Shown here: piece after piece, positions 52,240-63,598 of the stretch
Layout of the letters: every line of letters begins with the position of its first letter
Position numbering within the stretch: the stretch's first letter is position 1
Source of the DNA: Aquilaria yunnanensis
Taxonomy: Eukaryota > Streptophyta > Magnoliopsida > Malvales > Thymelaeaceae
NCBI GenBank assembly: GCA_039654915.1
Contig: CM077593.1
Location: 113,633,413 to 113,697,412 of the forward strand
Direction: 5' to 3'
Length of the DNA stretch: 64,000 bases
Position numbers and translations under genes: made by a program
Notes under the pieces: model-generated
Database searches by the model: none
Seen by the model: the letters and a program-made list of their open reading frames with translations, nothing else
What the model was told of the DNA's origin: nothing

Positions 52240-54140
52240 TCAGAAAGAACCGAGGCTGGCAAAAGTTTTATCTTCCTGCATCGTCAAAGATGGGTTTTAG
52301 GTACAGCACCCTGTGATCTGGAAGTGCGATTTCAGCAAATCTGAGAACAGTTTCTAATAGTTGATCCATCTATGATCTACCTGATGCTTTTTCTTCAAGG
52401 GCTCCAGCTGAGCTGTTTTATCAGCAAAAAATGTTTCTTGCTCCAATATCATTCTCTCCTCTTTTCCCTGGTAGCCAGCAATAACAGATTGATGAGGGTT
52501 GAAACTAAATCTTCATTAGAGATCTAGCAACATTGCTTACTCAGTTGTTCATATCGTGATTTTAGCTTTGCTTTCTCTTCCTCAAACTCAGAGACAGTAT
52601 CTGTCGGATGAGAAAGACTATTAGTGCACCCCAACACCATTAGTCATATTAGCAATGGAAACATTACCAAATGTCATATGGTCCCCTTACTGAGCTTTTT
52701 TTGGAACTATTGATGGATGTAAAGTCTATGAGTTCCTTGGATACTAAGCAAAACCCTTTAGTTAATGAATAGCATAGGGATGGAAATACAAGGAACAGTA
52801 CAATGGCATATAGGTAGTACAAGACACTCTCACTGGTAAATTGACATGTACATTAACATTACCAGACAAGATAATCAGTTCAGTTTGATAAAAAAAAACC
52901 AGAGAAAGTAAAGAAATGGTACACTATTCAGCTGAAAAAGAAAAGGGATTTGACAAACTGAGCTGTAAATATTACCAAGTAGACATACAGACAGAGGAAC
53001 AAATATATTGACACTTACGCCACAATGGAAGAACTCTCGTACACGATGCAGCAAGAAAAATTAGTTTCACGAGCAATGGCCCAGCTCAAAGACCTTAAAG
53101 GGTATAACCTGAAGGGGGATTATGCGTCTAAATCTTAACCACCCTGTTAACTGATGTACTAGAATAGATGAATTGCCTGGTAGATACGTTAGACCTGGAC
53201 ACCGCATACAGACAGTGCGACATACCTTTAAGGGCCAGAATATGTGAGGCTTTCTCGGTGCGGAATTGGTCGTAAATCTCTTGGAACTTTGCAGTCTCAT
53301 AATTCAACCAATTTTCACACTGCAACCAAGCAGAACTGGTCGCATTAGTTCAGAATAGAGCTTAATTTCACTACACGCTGCACACCCATCTGATTCAACT
53401 TGATCCTCTATGTACCTCATTTGAGCTCTTCAAGAGCGCCTTTGCAAACGTTTGTCTACAGAGAAATTGGATTAAACGAATACAAACTTAACAAATAATC
53501 AACTAGGAAAAGGGCAGAATTCAACTAAAAAATGTCTGTATACTAGCTCGTGTAATAAATCAAGCAAATAAGATGTCTATTTCTGAGCATCATCAGAATA
53601 AGGAATTCAAGATTCAAACCGACTCAAATTATATTCACATCTATATCCACAAATTATCATGTACCTCTCTTTCTGTACTTTCGATTTCAGCTCATCGATC
53701 ATAGACTTAGTACCAGAGGACAATCTGCCAAATGAAGTGAGATTTCTCCATTAAGGTCTAATTAGCTACAGAACCAGAAACTTGTATCCGAACAAAGCAA
53801 GATCCAGCTTCCACCAAGTAATCCTTCATATAATGAGAGATAGAAATCGAGATCGAGTCGAATCTCGTGCTTCACCTGCAGATCTTCTCTTTTTCCTTCA
53901 CCTTATTCTGATCGTCCTTCCGAATTTGTTGAAACGACGACAAGATCCCCTTCAGATCGCTGCAATTTAATCGAAAATCGCTTCCACGATTCAAAAACAC
54001 GGAGAGATTTCGTTCAATTAGGAAAGGAAACAGAACCTGGACACGTCGAGATCCAAGCCGTCGCCATCGTCTAGTCCGGCTTTTTGGCTGGGTGTCGGAG
54101 CGGCTCCTCTTTTCGTTGAACTTGTTCTAGTCGCTGACAT
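52240..54140 (-). CDS. Small coiled-coil protein, likely meiotic axis protein ASY4-like, eight exons with one phase mismatch
   Basis: Exons from the 5' end: 54037-54140, 53876-53959, 53665-53724, 53416-53455, 53226-53319, 52541-52600, 52381-52467, 52240-52275. The sequence starts MSATRTSSTKRGAAPTPSQK and passes through a long charged coiled coil (LKGILSSFQQIRKDDQNKVK; FAKALLKSSNECENWLNYET; VSEFEEEKAKLKSRYEQL; KTAQLEPLKKKHQ). It ends EDKTFASLGSF. The coiled coil has the general look of SYCP3/Cor1-type proteins, and the order and C-terminal motif fit plant ASY4, a component of the meiotic chromosome axis; that identity is from memory. All junctions are GT-AG. Seven of the eight exons join cleanly, but exon 6 ends with one spare base and exon 7 is open only in phase 0. 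So either one base was lost in the AAAA run near 52462-52465 or a splice site is misplaced. About 188 residues. Confidence 0.7.
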
Positions 54141-54195
54141 GTTGCAATTTCAGTTTGCAGATGTTTTGAGCTCCAAGTCGAGAATGATCGAATCC

Positions 54196-54206
54196 TTTTG
54201 GCGCGC
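54196..54206 (-). promoter_or_regulatory. Candidate E2F-type site upstream of the ASY4-like gene
   Basis: TTTTGGCGCGC (plus strand) contains TTTGGCGC, which fits the E2F consensus TTTSSCGC. It continues into GCGCGC and then TAAAA, so the site is nearly palindromic. It lies about 55 bases upstream of the ATG at 54140. E2F sites are common in promoters of S-phase and chromosome genes. Function here is inferred from sequence and position only. Confidence 0.45.
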
Positions 54207-54502
54207 GCGCTAAAACTTCACGATTTAATTTTTTATTTTTGAAAAAAAAAAGCTACATTATTTTATTTGGAATTTAAAACCTCACAAAAATTATTGGCAA
54301 ATAATATATGCGTTTCCTTGGTATTTTATTTTTATTAGAATGGTCCGTCATGCAAGTGAAATTTACGTAATGGCCTTCATTACATGTGCCTCCTAACTTT
54401 AATAAAACAAGAGACAGTGCGTTGATCGTGTTAATTGTATGGTCTTTTAGTAAAATCAAGCCGAATGGTGCCCTGGTGCTTTTGTATGGACTCTTTTTAA
54501 TA

Positions 54503-55389
54503 TTCCATTCATCCTATATATTTTGCTTCATTTTTCTTTTAGATTGTCCTATAACCTTTGTACCATTTTCATTTTAATTAATTTTTTACATCTCATTTAC
54601 CCTTATACTCCTAACTTAACCCATCTCTCTCTCTTTTCCATCCGAACAGATTTCTCTCCCTATCTCTCTTTTTTTTCCTAATTTCAATTCTGTCTCCGTC
54701 TTTGTCTCTCCCTTCCTCCCTCCCTCCCTCCCGCGTGCTTGCACAGCAATTGGTGACGGAGGTGCGACCGACAGATGCTCGATCGACGGAGGTACGATCG
54801 ACAGATGCGCGATCGACAACGGACTCGTAATCGACGATGGATGCGCGAGTGATGACGGATGTACGATCGGCGATGGACGCACATTCGACAATGGATGCGT
54901 GATGGAGCTCTGATTTGAGGCAGGAGGGACAAGAAGAAGACAAAGAGGGGCTGGATTGAAGCAGAGAGGCCGGCGCGAATGAGGACGGTGCGATCGAGGA
55001 CAACGTGAATTGATGCCGGTGAATCAAAGGCTGACGTGAATCGACACTGGCAAATTGACAACGCGAATGAAGATGGACACGAATCGATGCTGCGATCGAG
55101 GACGACGCGAATGAGGATGCTGCGATTGAGGTCGAATGCGAATTGAGGATGGCGAACTGATTCTAGGATTGAAGAGACGAATCGAAGAGGGAGGGGGCTT
55201 GGGTGGGACTATTAGGGTGGGTTTCATCGTCGCGCTCTTGCCTCTTGCCCTCACCATCGTCCACCGTCGCCGGCCTCCGACTTCATCGTAGAAAGAGAAA
55301 GGGCAAAATTGAAAAATGTCTGAGAAACAGTAAAATGCCTAAAACTACGTGAAAACTCAAATGGTGCAAAATAAATGGGACCGAGGGAG
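54503..55389. mobile_element. Stowaway/mariner-like inverted-repeat element, about 887 bp, TA flanked
   Basis: The right terminus, reverse complemented, reads CTCCCTCGGTCCCATTTATT then TTGC. The left terminus reads TTCCATTCATCCTATATATT then TTGC. Both are flanked by TA (54501-54502 and 55390-55391), as expected for Tc1/mariner-type elements, which carry such CTCCCTC ends in plants. The interior (54740-55260) is much GC-richer than the flanks and full of short repeats built on GATCGACGG, GATGCGCGA and GAATTGAGGA or GAATGAGGA. Minus-strand open frames in it (for example 55027-54611) just translate these repeats. Confidence 0.6.
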
Positions 55390-55697
55390 TATCTTTGTTT
55401 TTTCAGGTGAATAAAAAACATCTAGTAACGTAATAGGTTAAACATAAAAAGTTGGAGGGTTTTTCTGAAATTTTAAGCCTCCAATTTCCTTTCACAATTT
55501 TTTTGCTCTGTTCCTTCAGATCTAAAGAAACAGAGTATTCAGTTTGATGCCGCCTCTTCTCCTCTTGAGCCGAAACAATTCAAGGAAGGGAGAGGGGAAG
55601 AGAGGTAGATTGGGAGAAAATCGGTCAAAATCTCATCAGTTTGCATTGTTTTGTACATAAAATAGAGGTTTAATTAGTATAGAGAAGGGATAAGAAA
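55390..55697 (+). promoter_or_regulatory. Promoter and leader region of the polyol transporter-like pseudogene
   Basis: An AT-rich segment is followed by a purine-rich leader (GGAAGGGAGAGGGGAAGAG near 55590). No clear TATA box. The transposon end lies about 300 bases before the ATG. Confidence 0.3.
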
Positions 55698-58037
55698 ATG
55701 GGGTTGGGGAAAAATGGGAAGAAGCAATACGTGAGGATGGATTCAGATGCAGCTGAGGAAGAAATTGCACATACGAAAAGCATTTTTGTTAATAATGATT
55801 CCAGGAAATATGTTTTTGCTTGTGCAATCTTTGCATCCCTCAATTCTGTGCTTCTGGGATACGGTTTGTGCGTCCTTTATCCTGAATTTGATTCAGTTTT
55901 GTTTTATTGGTTTGATCTGTTTTTTGGAGAGGGACCCGACATTCTTGGTGTTATTAGATTCTGTTTTTTGTTTCCTGGGTTCGTCCTGATTTGTGTGTCT
56001 GTTCTGCGTTTGATATAGAATTTTTATAATCCTATGGTTTGGCTGTCAGGTTTTATGTGAACAACTGGGAATATGAGAAAGGCTGTTAATTAATGTAGTG
56101 GATTTCTTTTCTTTTTTCTAAATTTTTAAATCTTACTTTTTGTTTTTCTGGAATTGGGGTTCACCTTGTGGTCCTGAAGGCGATTGTCTTTGTTTTTGTT
56201 GTTACTCAAAACATCACTTGGTTTGGGAGTTGTTAGCATAAGTTTGACAAGTTCACTTGTTTAAGTTCAGGATCCTATAATGTTTCAGTTGGTTAATTGC
56301 AAAAAAGAGACCGATCTAATTTCAGAAAAATTTGCAAGGGAAGTATCACTGATGGACCTCCATTTTTTGTGCTGGTGATGGGATGAATTTTGTTTTCATT
56401 TGCTTTGTCACTTTCATTTATCTACTCTTGGAATGGTGCTTGCCGTTTTATGTATGATTAAGTGATGGATAAGTCTTCTGTTGAGTATGCTGTTTCAGGG
56501 AAATGACAATTTCATTCCCAAGTTTCAATGGGTCAGTGTTTTGTTGTTCTGCCTAAAGTTGGATTAGTTTTCTTTTGTAGTTCATGTGATTATGTCAATT
56601 ATGTTCTTTTTTGTCTTGAAATCATTCTATATGGTTTGGCTTACTGTTATGCTATGTGTCTTCTCAAACCTCAGATGTGGGCGTGATGAGTGGAGCAATC
56701 ATATACATTAAGAAAGATCTGAACATATCAGAGGTACAAGAAGAAGTTCTTGTTGGGATTTTGAGCATAATTTCTCTTTTGGGTAGTTTAGCTGGAGGTA
56801 AAACATCAGATGCAGTTGGACGAACATGGACAATAGCTTTGGCTGCTATTGTGTTTCAGTCAGGTGCTGTGATAATGACTCTTGCACCATCTTTCGAAAT
56901 ACTTATGATAGGGAGACTATTAGCCGGTGTTGGTATAGGTTTTGGAGTCATGATCGCCCCTGTGTACATTGCTGAGATAGCTCCATCTGTTACCTGAGGT
57001 TCACTTACTTCCTTCCCTGAGATCTTCATAAATCTTGGGATCCTTCTTGGTTATATTTCCAATTATGCTTTTTCGGGCTTCCCCGCACATATAAACTGGA
57101 GGAACATGCTTGGTGTCGGTATTATACCATCGGTCTTCATCGGCCTTGCTCTCTTTGTCATACCAGAGTCTCCAAGGTGGCTTGTAATGCAGAACAGAAT
57201 TGAGGAAGCAAGATATGTGCTGGCAAAGACAAATGGTACTGCAAGAGAAGTTGAGGACAGATTAGGTGAAATACAAGTAGCTGCCGGGCTTGCCAATGTT
57301 GAGAAATATGAATCAAAAGCTGTGTGGCACGAGATATTGAGTCCTACTCCAGCTGTCCAAAAGATGCTGATTGCTGGTTGTGGGATCCAGTGCTTCCAAC
57401 AGATTACAGGTATTGACGCAACTGTATATTACAGCCCTATGATATTCAAAGATGCTGGCATTAAGGGGGATACTGAACTTCTAGCTGCAACTGTTGCAGT
57501 TGGCTTTACCAAAACTATGTTTATATTGATTGCCATATTTCCGATTGACAAGTTGGGCCGAAAACCTTTGCTTTATGTTAGCACAGTTGGAATGACACTA
57601 AGCTTATTATGTCTAAGCATTACCCTAGCTTTTCTGGGGAATGGTAAACTTGGCATTGGACTTGCCATTTTGTCAGTCTGTGCAAATGTAGCTTTCTTCT
57701 CCATTGGAATTGGTCCAGTTTGTTGGGTGTTGTCATCTGAAATTTTTCCTCTAAGGCTTCGTGCACAGGCATCTGCTCTTGGAGCAGTAGGGAGCAGGGT
57801 TAGTAGTGGCCTTGTTGCAATGTCCTTCCTGTCTGTCTCACACGCTATAACTGTTGGGGGAACCTTCTTTGTCTTTTCAGTGGTTTCAGCCATGTCCGTT
57901 GCATTTGTTCATCACTGTATTCCAGAAACCAAAGGTAAATCCTTGGAGCAGTTTGAAATGATGTTCCAGAGTGGCGAAGAATTGCGGGGGGTGATATCGA
58001 GCTTGGAGATGCAGAACGTCTGGTGCAAAAACAGTGA
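55698..58037 (+). pseudogene. Polyol transporter 4-like (PLT4/PMT4) MFS sugar transporter, broken by a stop and a frameshift
   Basis: Exon 1 is 55698-55863 and exon 2 starts at 56675; both splice sites are canonical (ATACG|GT and CAG|ATGTGG). Together they encode a 12-helix MFS sugar/polyol transporter. Hallmarks are GYDVGVMSG across the junction, the DAVGRTWT loop, PVYIAEIAP, IPESPRWLV, GIQCFQQITGIDATVYYSP, DKLGRKPLL, IFPLRLRAQASALGAVGSR and IPETKGKSLEQ. The wording fits Arabidopsis At2g20780 (probable polyol transporter 4). After PSVT there is a TGA (56995-56997) where the family has Arg in a conserved xRG; CGA to TGA is the simplest change. Near the C-terminus, a run of six G (57986-57991) shifts the frame away from an ELGDAERLVQKQ-like tail that would end at 58037; the current frame runs on to 58071. 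Everything between is open, so inactivation looks recent. A sequencing error, or a short functional form, cannot be excluded. Confidence 0.85.
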
Positions 58038-58077
58038 GCAAACACACAGCACGCTATGGTCAGTCCATTGATGTTCC

Positions 58078-60600
58078 GGCAAGTCTCTAGCCAGTTCAGT
58101 CAGCAGGCTTCTGTCTGCATCTGGTGCCAAAATGTACACAGGTCAAGTAGTAAAGTATTCTTCTAGAAATTCATACCTAATGTGGATATCATATACAAAA
58201 AGGTAGGTTAGGGATCATTCAGAGATAACAGCATATGATCGCCATACCCCTGTTCATTTTCTTGCCCTTCAGGTTTGAACCATTCTTGTTGTAAAGCATA
58301 CGAAGAATTTGTTGTGCATGACCATGCCAAACTTCCAGGCATACTTTCATGAAAAAAATGACGCACTTTGTGCACATAAGGCTATGACCCCAGACCGAGT
58401 TGCCGAGTCTAAAGGTAAAGTGTTCCATTTTTCATAATTCAAGGAGTAAGTTGATTCCAGTCAAGTTGCAGGAGCAAAGTCTTTTGAGTGAAGAAAGTTG
58501 AGGGGCCCCAAATTGATAAAGGGGAATTGTTCCATATAGGCATGCAAAATACTGGTAAATGCATCATACGTCTTTCTTCTTCTTCTTTTTTTTTTTTTAC
58601 AAAATGATCCATCAATAATATTCCAGGGAAAGGAGCCATAAGATCCGTGGTGATTGTTCTAGAAATTCATACCTAATCTGGTTCTTTGGAAAAGCGAATC
58701 AATCTGAGCTCAGTTTTGAGAGCATGCTTTATCTGTGTTCTATTTTTTTTTTTTCAATAAATGCGCTCCGACATTGAACTTTCATTTCACCAAAATGGCA
58801 AACGACATTAACAAAGCATACGTATGCAAATGACGAAGTCTGCTAAAGAATTCATGTTTGTTTAATGCATAAGCCTTTAGGTCATATTGGTAAATTTTGA
58901 TTCGACCTGACTTATCTAATCTCAATAATCTAAATCCAAATATGATTGAAGTGAAATCTGAAAAAATCCGAATTCAAGCTCAATTTGACACGAATTCAAA
59001 ATGACCTAATGAGTAAACATAATAAGACTCGATTTTAACTTAAATCAAAATAAAATATATGGTCAGCAAAGATTTTAAAAAATTATGATTTAACACGAGT
59101 AGCTGAGTTTTATCTATTTTATTGATTTGTTCTACATTATAGAGTGAATAAGTGAGAGTTAAGAGAAATGATTACTGAAACGACGAAACAACGGTAAGAA
59201 TAATTAGGTTTTATGAATTATAGTATTTTATTAGAGAAATTATATATTAATATATCTTCAAGAATTTTATATTACTTTTTATGTCTAGTTAAATTAAGTT
59301 TTAATCAAAATTTAACAAAAAAAATTAAATCGATTCAATTATTTCAACTTATACATCATTGAATCGAGTAAACTCGACGATTAACTTAAATATAGTTGGA
59401 AGTCCAAATAACCCGACTTGCATTGGACCAAACCCAAATAAACTTAGCCCGACCCAACTTGGACCATATAACCTAACATAGACCTAAAAACATACTAACT
59501 TGAATAAACTCAAACCTAAATGGTTTGACCTAAACCTAACCCGACCCCACCCAATTACCATCATACAGATCGTTCAATTAATTAAGTCACAATCCCAACA
59601 TGAATCTTATTATTTCTCAATGTCTTTATCAAACAATGATAGGATACTACTCACAATTAGTAACTCCAAAATGAGACCGATCTCTAGTTAATGAAACATG
59701 AAAAGTGAAAAGGCACTTCTAGGAAACAAATCATTCTTGTAATTAGATGATCAAACAAGTACTCGTAACTCGTAAATCGTTTTGAATCTCAGTGAAACCC
59801 ATATATCTTGCAAAAGTTGTCGTTCAAGTCTTAAATATTTTCTTTGTTTTTTTTTTCTCAGAAAAACAGTTCAGGTTAAGGGTTGACTTACTCAGTTCAA
59901 GGCCAGAGCAAATCATAGACCTCATTATGGCATAGATTTACATATAGCCTACTAACAAGGGATAAATTTAACGATATAGAAACTCAAACTCCAAATCTAA
60001 CAACCAAGAGTTTTGATATCTAGTTACTTAGGCGAACCCTTATAAGTATTATTAAATCTTTTCATATTTATGATTTTGAGTCCTAATTATATACTCTATC
60101 TAACTTGGGTTACTTGAAATATTTGAATTTGGCACAAATCAAGAAAGAGGAAAAACAACAGCTTGGTGTACAATCAGGTTTTTGGTCTGTGGTATCAAAG
60201 TTTTAATTTGATTTATAAAAAAAAAAAAAAAGGAAAAAAAGGTTTCTTTATTGTTTCTACATTTTTCATTTACTTTGTGCACGTTAACCAAAAAAAAAGT
60301 AAGCATTAAAATAATAGTTTGAAAAGTAATGTGTTAAAATAATTTATTAAATAGAAAAATGCTATAAAGATTTGGAATGGTTTAGTAAATATTATAAAAG
60401 GTGCAGGATGGAAAGAATATCACTTAATAATCCTCACATTGACAACCCCTAACTGTCAAATATTGAAGGTATAGAAGTTCTAAAAACATGCAAATTATGT
60501 GTAATTAGACAATAATCCCGTTTGGCGGGAATCTGCTTGGATCAACTAGCGGCATGGCTACACTCCACATACCCACCCATAGACGAAAGGGGGGATCCAA
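58078..60600. other. Intergenic DNA downstream of the transporter
   Basis: The transporter's 3' untranslated region lies in the first few hundred bases. The phrase AGAAATTCATACCTAATSTG occurs twice (about 58165 and 58660), a short direct repeat. The part 58860-59560 is rich in degenerate words such as CCCGACCCAACTTGG, seen in decayed plant repeats. No gene is supported. Confidence 0.4.
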
Positions 60601-60633
60601 TAAGCTAACGCCAAAAATGCAATCGGGTCCATG

Positions 60634-60690
60634 CACGTGGCAACTCCCCATAAAATCTGAGAAATTTCGTGCATCTCAAAGCCTATAAAA
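60634..60690 (+). promoter_or_regulatory. Candidate promoter: G-box and TATA box
   Basis: CACGTG lies at 60634-60639 (context GCACGTGGCA), and TATAAAA lies at 60684-60690, 45 bases further on. A CT-rich stretch follows, as in plant leaders. The local base composition (60500-60860) is clearly less AT-rich than the neighbourhood. No known gene follows, so this could be the promoter of a non-coding RNA or a small-peptide gene. Confidence 0.35.
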
Positions 60691-60928
60691 ATTCTTCTTT
60701 CTTTATTTATGACATTAATTCAATCTCTGCATTTATTCATCGATCGCCTCACTCAGAGTCAGAGCTCAGAGGCCCACGCTTGAGAGATCGATAAATCCGA
60801 CTTCTCCAGAGCTCTTCCAATCTCTTTATTAAGATCTCGGCCCGGTTAACACCCTCCAAGAGCGTAATCAACACCGTTTATTAAGAAATAACTAGAAATA
60901 AATTGATCTAACTAGCCAAACAAAACCC

Positions 60929-61060
60929 ATGCAGCTAGCCAATGATCAAACCGGCTTTTGGACTACTTTTACATGTTTGATGAGAAAAAAAAAATCATTA
61001 GTTTCCTTGGTTTCTCCCACAAGCATTTGTTCTCAAGGCCTCAGCTCACTTAAACAATGA
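60929..61060 (+). CDS. Hypothetical 43-residue peptide downstream of the candidate promoter
   Basis: The frame opens MQLANDQTGFWTTFTCLMRK and ends SSLKQ, 43 codons plus stop. It is the first sizeable ATG frame after the TATA box at 60684-60690. I recognise no family. It is kept only because of its position; an unspliced non-coding transcript is equally likely. Confidence 0.15.
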   Translation: MQLANDQTGFWTTFTCLMRKKKSLVSLVSPTSICSQGLSSLKQ

Positions 61061-61723
61061 TTGTGTTTTATTGAGTGTGATATATGTGCCTAAAATGTGC
61101 GGTTTTAAAGTTTATCATTGCTTTCAAGTTTGTATGAGATCTAGGTTCTAAGAATCTAAGTTAATAGCGTATTTGTATTCAGTGATCTATGTTAAGCTCT
61201 GAATTGTTCTTTAATTTTAGGCTAAAGTATATTTGAAGAAGCGCGAAGTACAATAAAGAAAGAAAATAAAAAAGTCTCTATTTTTTTTTGTTTTTCTTTT
61301 TGACAATAAACTCTTGTTATGAAAGCATTCTATTGATCAAAGCTTAAAGCATATAGACAACTAATATGGTAAAGTTCAAACTACACTACTCGACCAAACA
61401 ATCACAACCCATTCGCCCTAAAGTAATTCAACCTCAATATCTTTTGTAGCTAGTTTTGTCTTAATGTTATTATGTGCTTGCTTAAAACTCGGTTTTAAAT
61501 TGGTCCAAAAAGAGCTCCTACCCTATCCATATGCACTTGTTAATTGCCTTGGAAAATAATCATCGGATCATGTGCAATTCTCTCAAAAGATCGAATAAAA
61601 TCATGTCCAGGATCTAGGCAAGATATAACAAAATTCTTCTGAGTTGGGCGTCAAACTACTAAAGCACAAACCAAATAGCTCCCACCAGGATCTAGTCCAT
61701 GTTTGCTTACATTAAACTTCTTT

Positions 61724-61795
61724 GAGTTAATTGCATCAGTGCTCTAATATTTTGTTATTGTACCATTTTGGACCCTAATCTCAATTTTTTACATA
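61724..61795. mobile_element. Solitary terminal repeat related to the 18.9-kb element
   Basis: It reads TTGCATCAGTG, then TTTTGTTATTGTACCATTTT and GGACCCTA. This parallels the left terminus at 18932 (TTGCACCAGTG, then TTTTATTATTGTACCATTTT and GGACCCTA). No matching inverted copy is visible before 64000, so it is a truncated relative or has its other end outside the window. Confidence 0.55.
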
Positions 61796-63598
61796 GAAAG
61801 CCCCAGCCTCATTTGAGTGTTTCATTTTAAATCTTTTCAAAAGAAACATTGCCAAAACTTCTATTTTTTAATGACACTTTTGGTGATTTTTTGACCTTTC
61901 AGTTTTTATTTTTATGTTTATTTTATCATTATTCTCTTTTGAATGTGAATAAGTTCTCTTTATTAACAATTGGCTAAAATCTCAATTTGGCATTGACTTA
62001 TGAAAAATATAACCTTTTGTGCCATTAACTAAAGTCGATTTTCTGAACGCTAATTGAACTTTCAAGTTCATGCTCAAGTGAATTCTAACTCACCATCCAA
62101 TATCCATACCTTTAGCCTAGTAGTTATTTCGAGCCTAGTAGTTAACCTTGAGTATCATTATATATATCTAGCCGCAGTTTGTGTATAATGGCTTCAATTA
62201 GATTCATTCGATCAATCCAACCTTTGGAAATGGGAGGGGTGATTTAATTACAGAATACCAATTAGTTTTAAAAAAAAAAAAAAGGCTTTTGTTCCCTATC
62301 TCAAGCTGGCAAGACTAATAAATCAGCAGTGTTTGGGCACTCAATAGGGTAGTCGAGCATGAACTTCAAGGAGCTTTTCCGACCAACATCAAACTAAAAG
62401 ATAATATTTTCACAGTTTAGGGGTTGAATTGGGGTTTAGCCTTAGCAATCAGCAAGCATATGTTATGTGACCGAACAAGTCGGCGAAAGTCTTGCCCCCA
62501 AACTGACAAATAGCAGCACACATGGTAGATTGATCACAAAAAAGTTACTACTAATTATCTTGTTATAAATCAGGATGATGCCTAAGCTCTTTTGGTTCTT
62601 TCTCTCTTTCTTTTTTTTTTTTTTGTACATAGATAGAATTAATAATACATGATATAGGGTCTAGGAGTTACAATCATAGTATAAGAATATAAGATTGTCA
62701 ACTTATACGACACCAAAAAGCAATCAAACCCAATATTACGGTATTTGCCTCAAACTAGTATGACAAGTCAACTTAACAGTTAACACCATGAGATATATTA
62801 TATAAATCCAACTACTCTACACCACATGCAAGACCAGAACTAGTAAATTCAATCCAACATGTAAGAATATTTCTATATATGATCCAGCAGCTTGACTTTA
62901 TCAGCAAGTATTTTAGAATCTCCACTTGGTAAAAAGAAATCTTTTCGTTAGTCTTGTCGTGCCACGGGATGATGATAGAAAAAGTATGAAATGTATATAG
63001 AGTTCGATCCAAATTAATTGCAAAATCATTGAAAATAATAGTATAATTTACATTATATAGTAGTATGATAACGTGTTTCTATTTACTGCAATCGACAGTT
63101 ATATTTCTTGATCACAATGGAATATATAGGCTGCCATTTAATACTGATAAATCAGTCACTACAAAACACAGAAACATATGGGTTTACAACTTAGAAGCCT
63201 AACAACTCATTAAAAAAGGCCTTAATTTTATAGTCCCGGTCCTCTCCTCCAACTTATTTCTTTCTACCATCTCCCTAATCATTCTCTGTCGTTTTCGGTT
63301 AGCTAGTTTTCTTTCATTGTTTTTATTACTTAACTGATTTTATCTTATATTATTTATCCGATTTTATGATGGATACAATTTCTTTCAAATTTTGGTATTT
63401 AAAAGTGATTTGAGATTCTCACATGATAGATCCTTAATTGGAAGTGAGCAGCAATGGATCTAAATTTTCTTTTTGATTCACTGGAATATCAACTCTATTG
63501 AGGTGTTTCGATACTTAGTAACAGATATGGAGACGATTGTTTAAATAAAGTAAGTTTTTATTGTTTTAAGTCTTATAGGTAATCTTTTTATTTTTTGG
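61796..63598. other. AT-rich intergenic DNA
   Basis: No gene is supported. Poly-A and poly-T runs lie at about 62270 and 62610. Open frames are short and without domains. Confidence 0.45.

Noticed and set aside
54611..55061. Overlapping minus-strand frames of 91-138 codons
   Set aside because: They translate GATCGAC-type repeats of the mariner-like element in several frames; not protein genes.
55698..56018. 106-codon frame as a complete small membrane protein
   Set aside because: It is exon 1 of the transporter reading into its intron; the donor at 55864 and the family match explain it.
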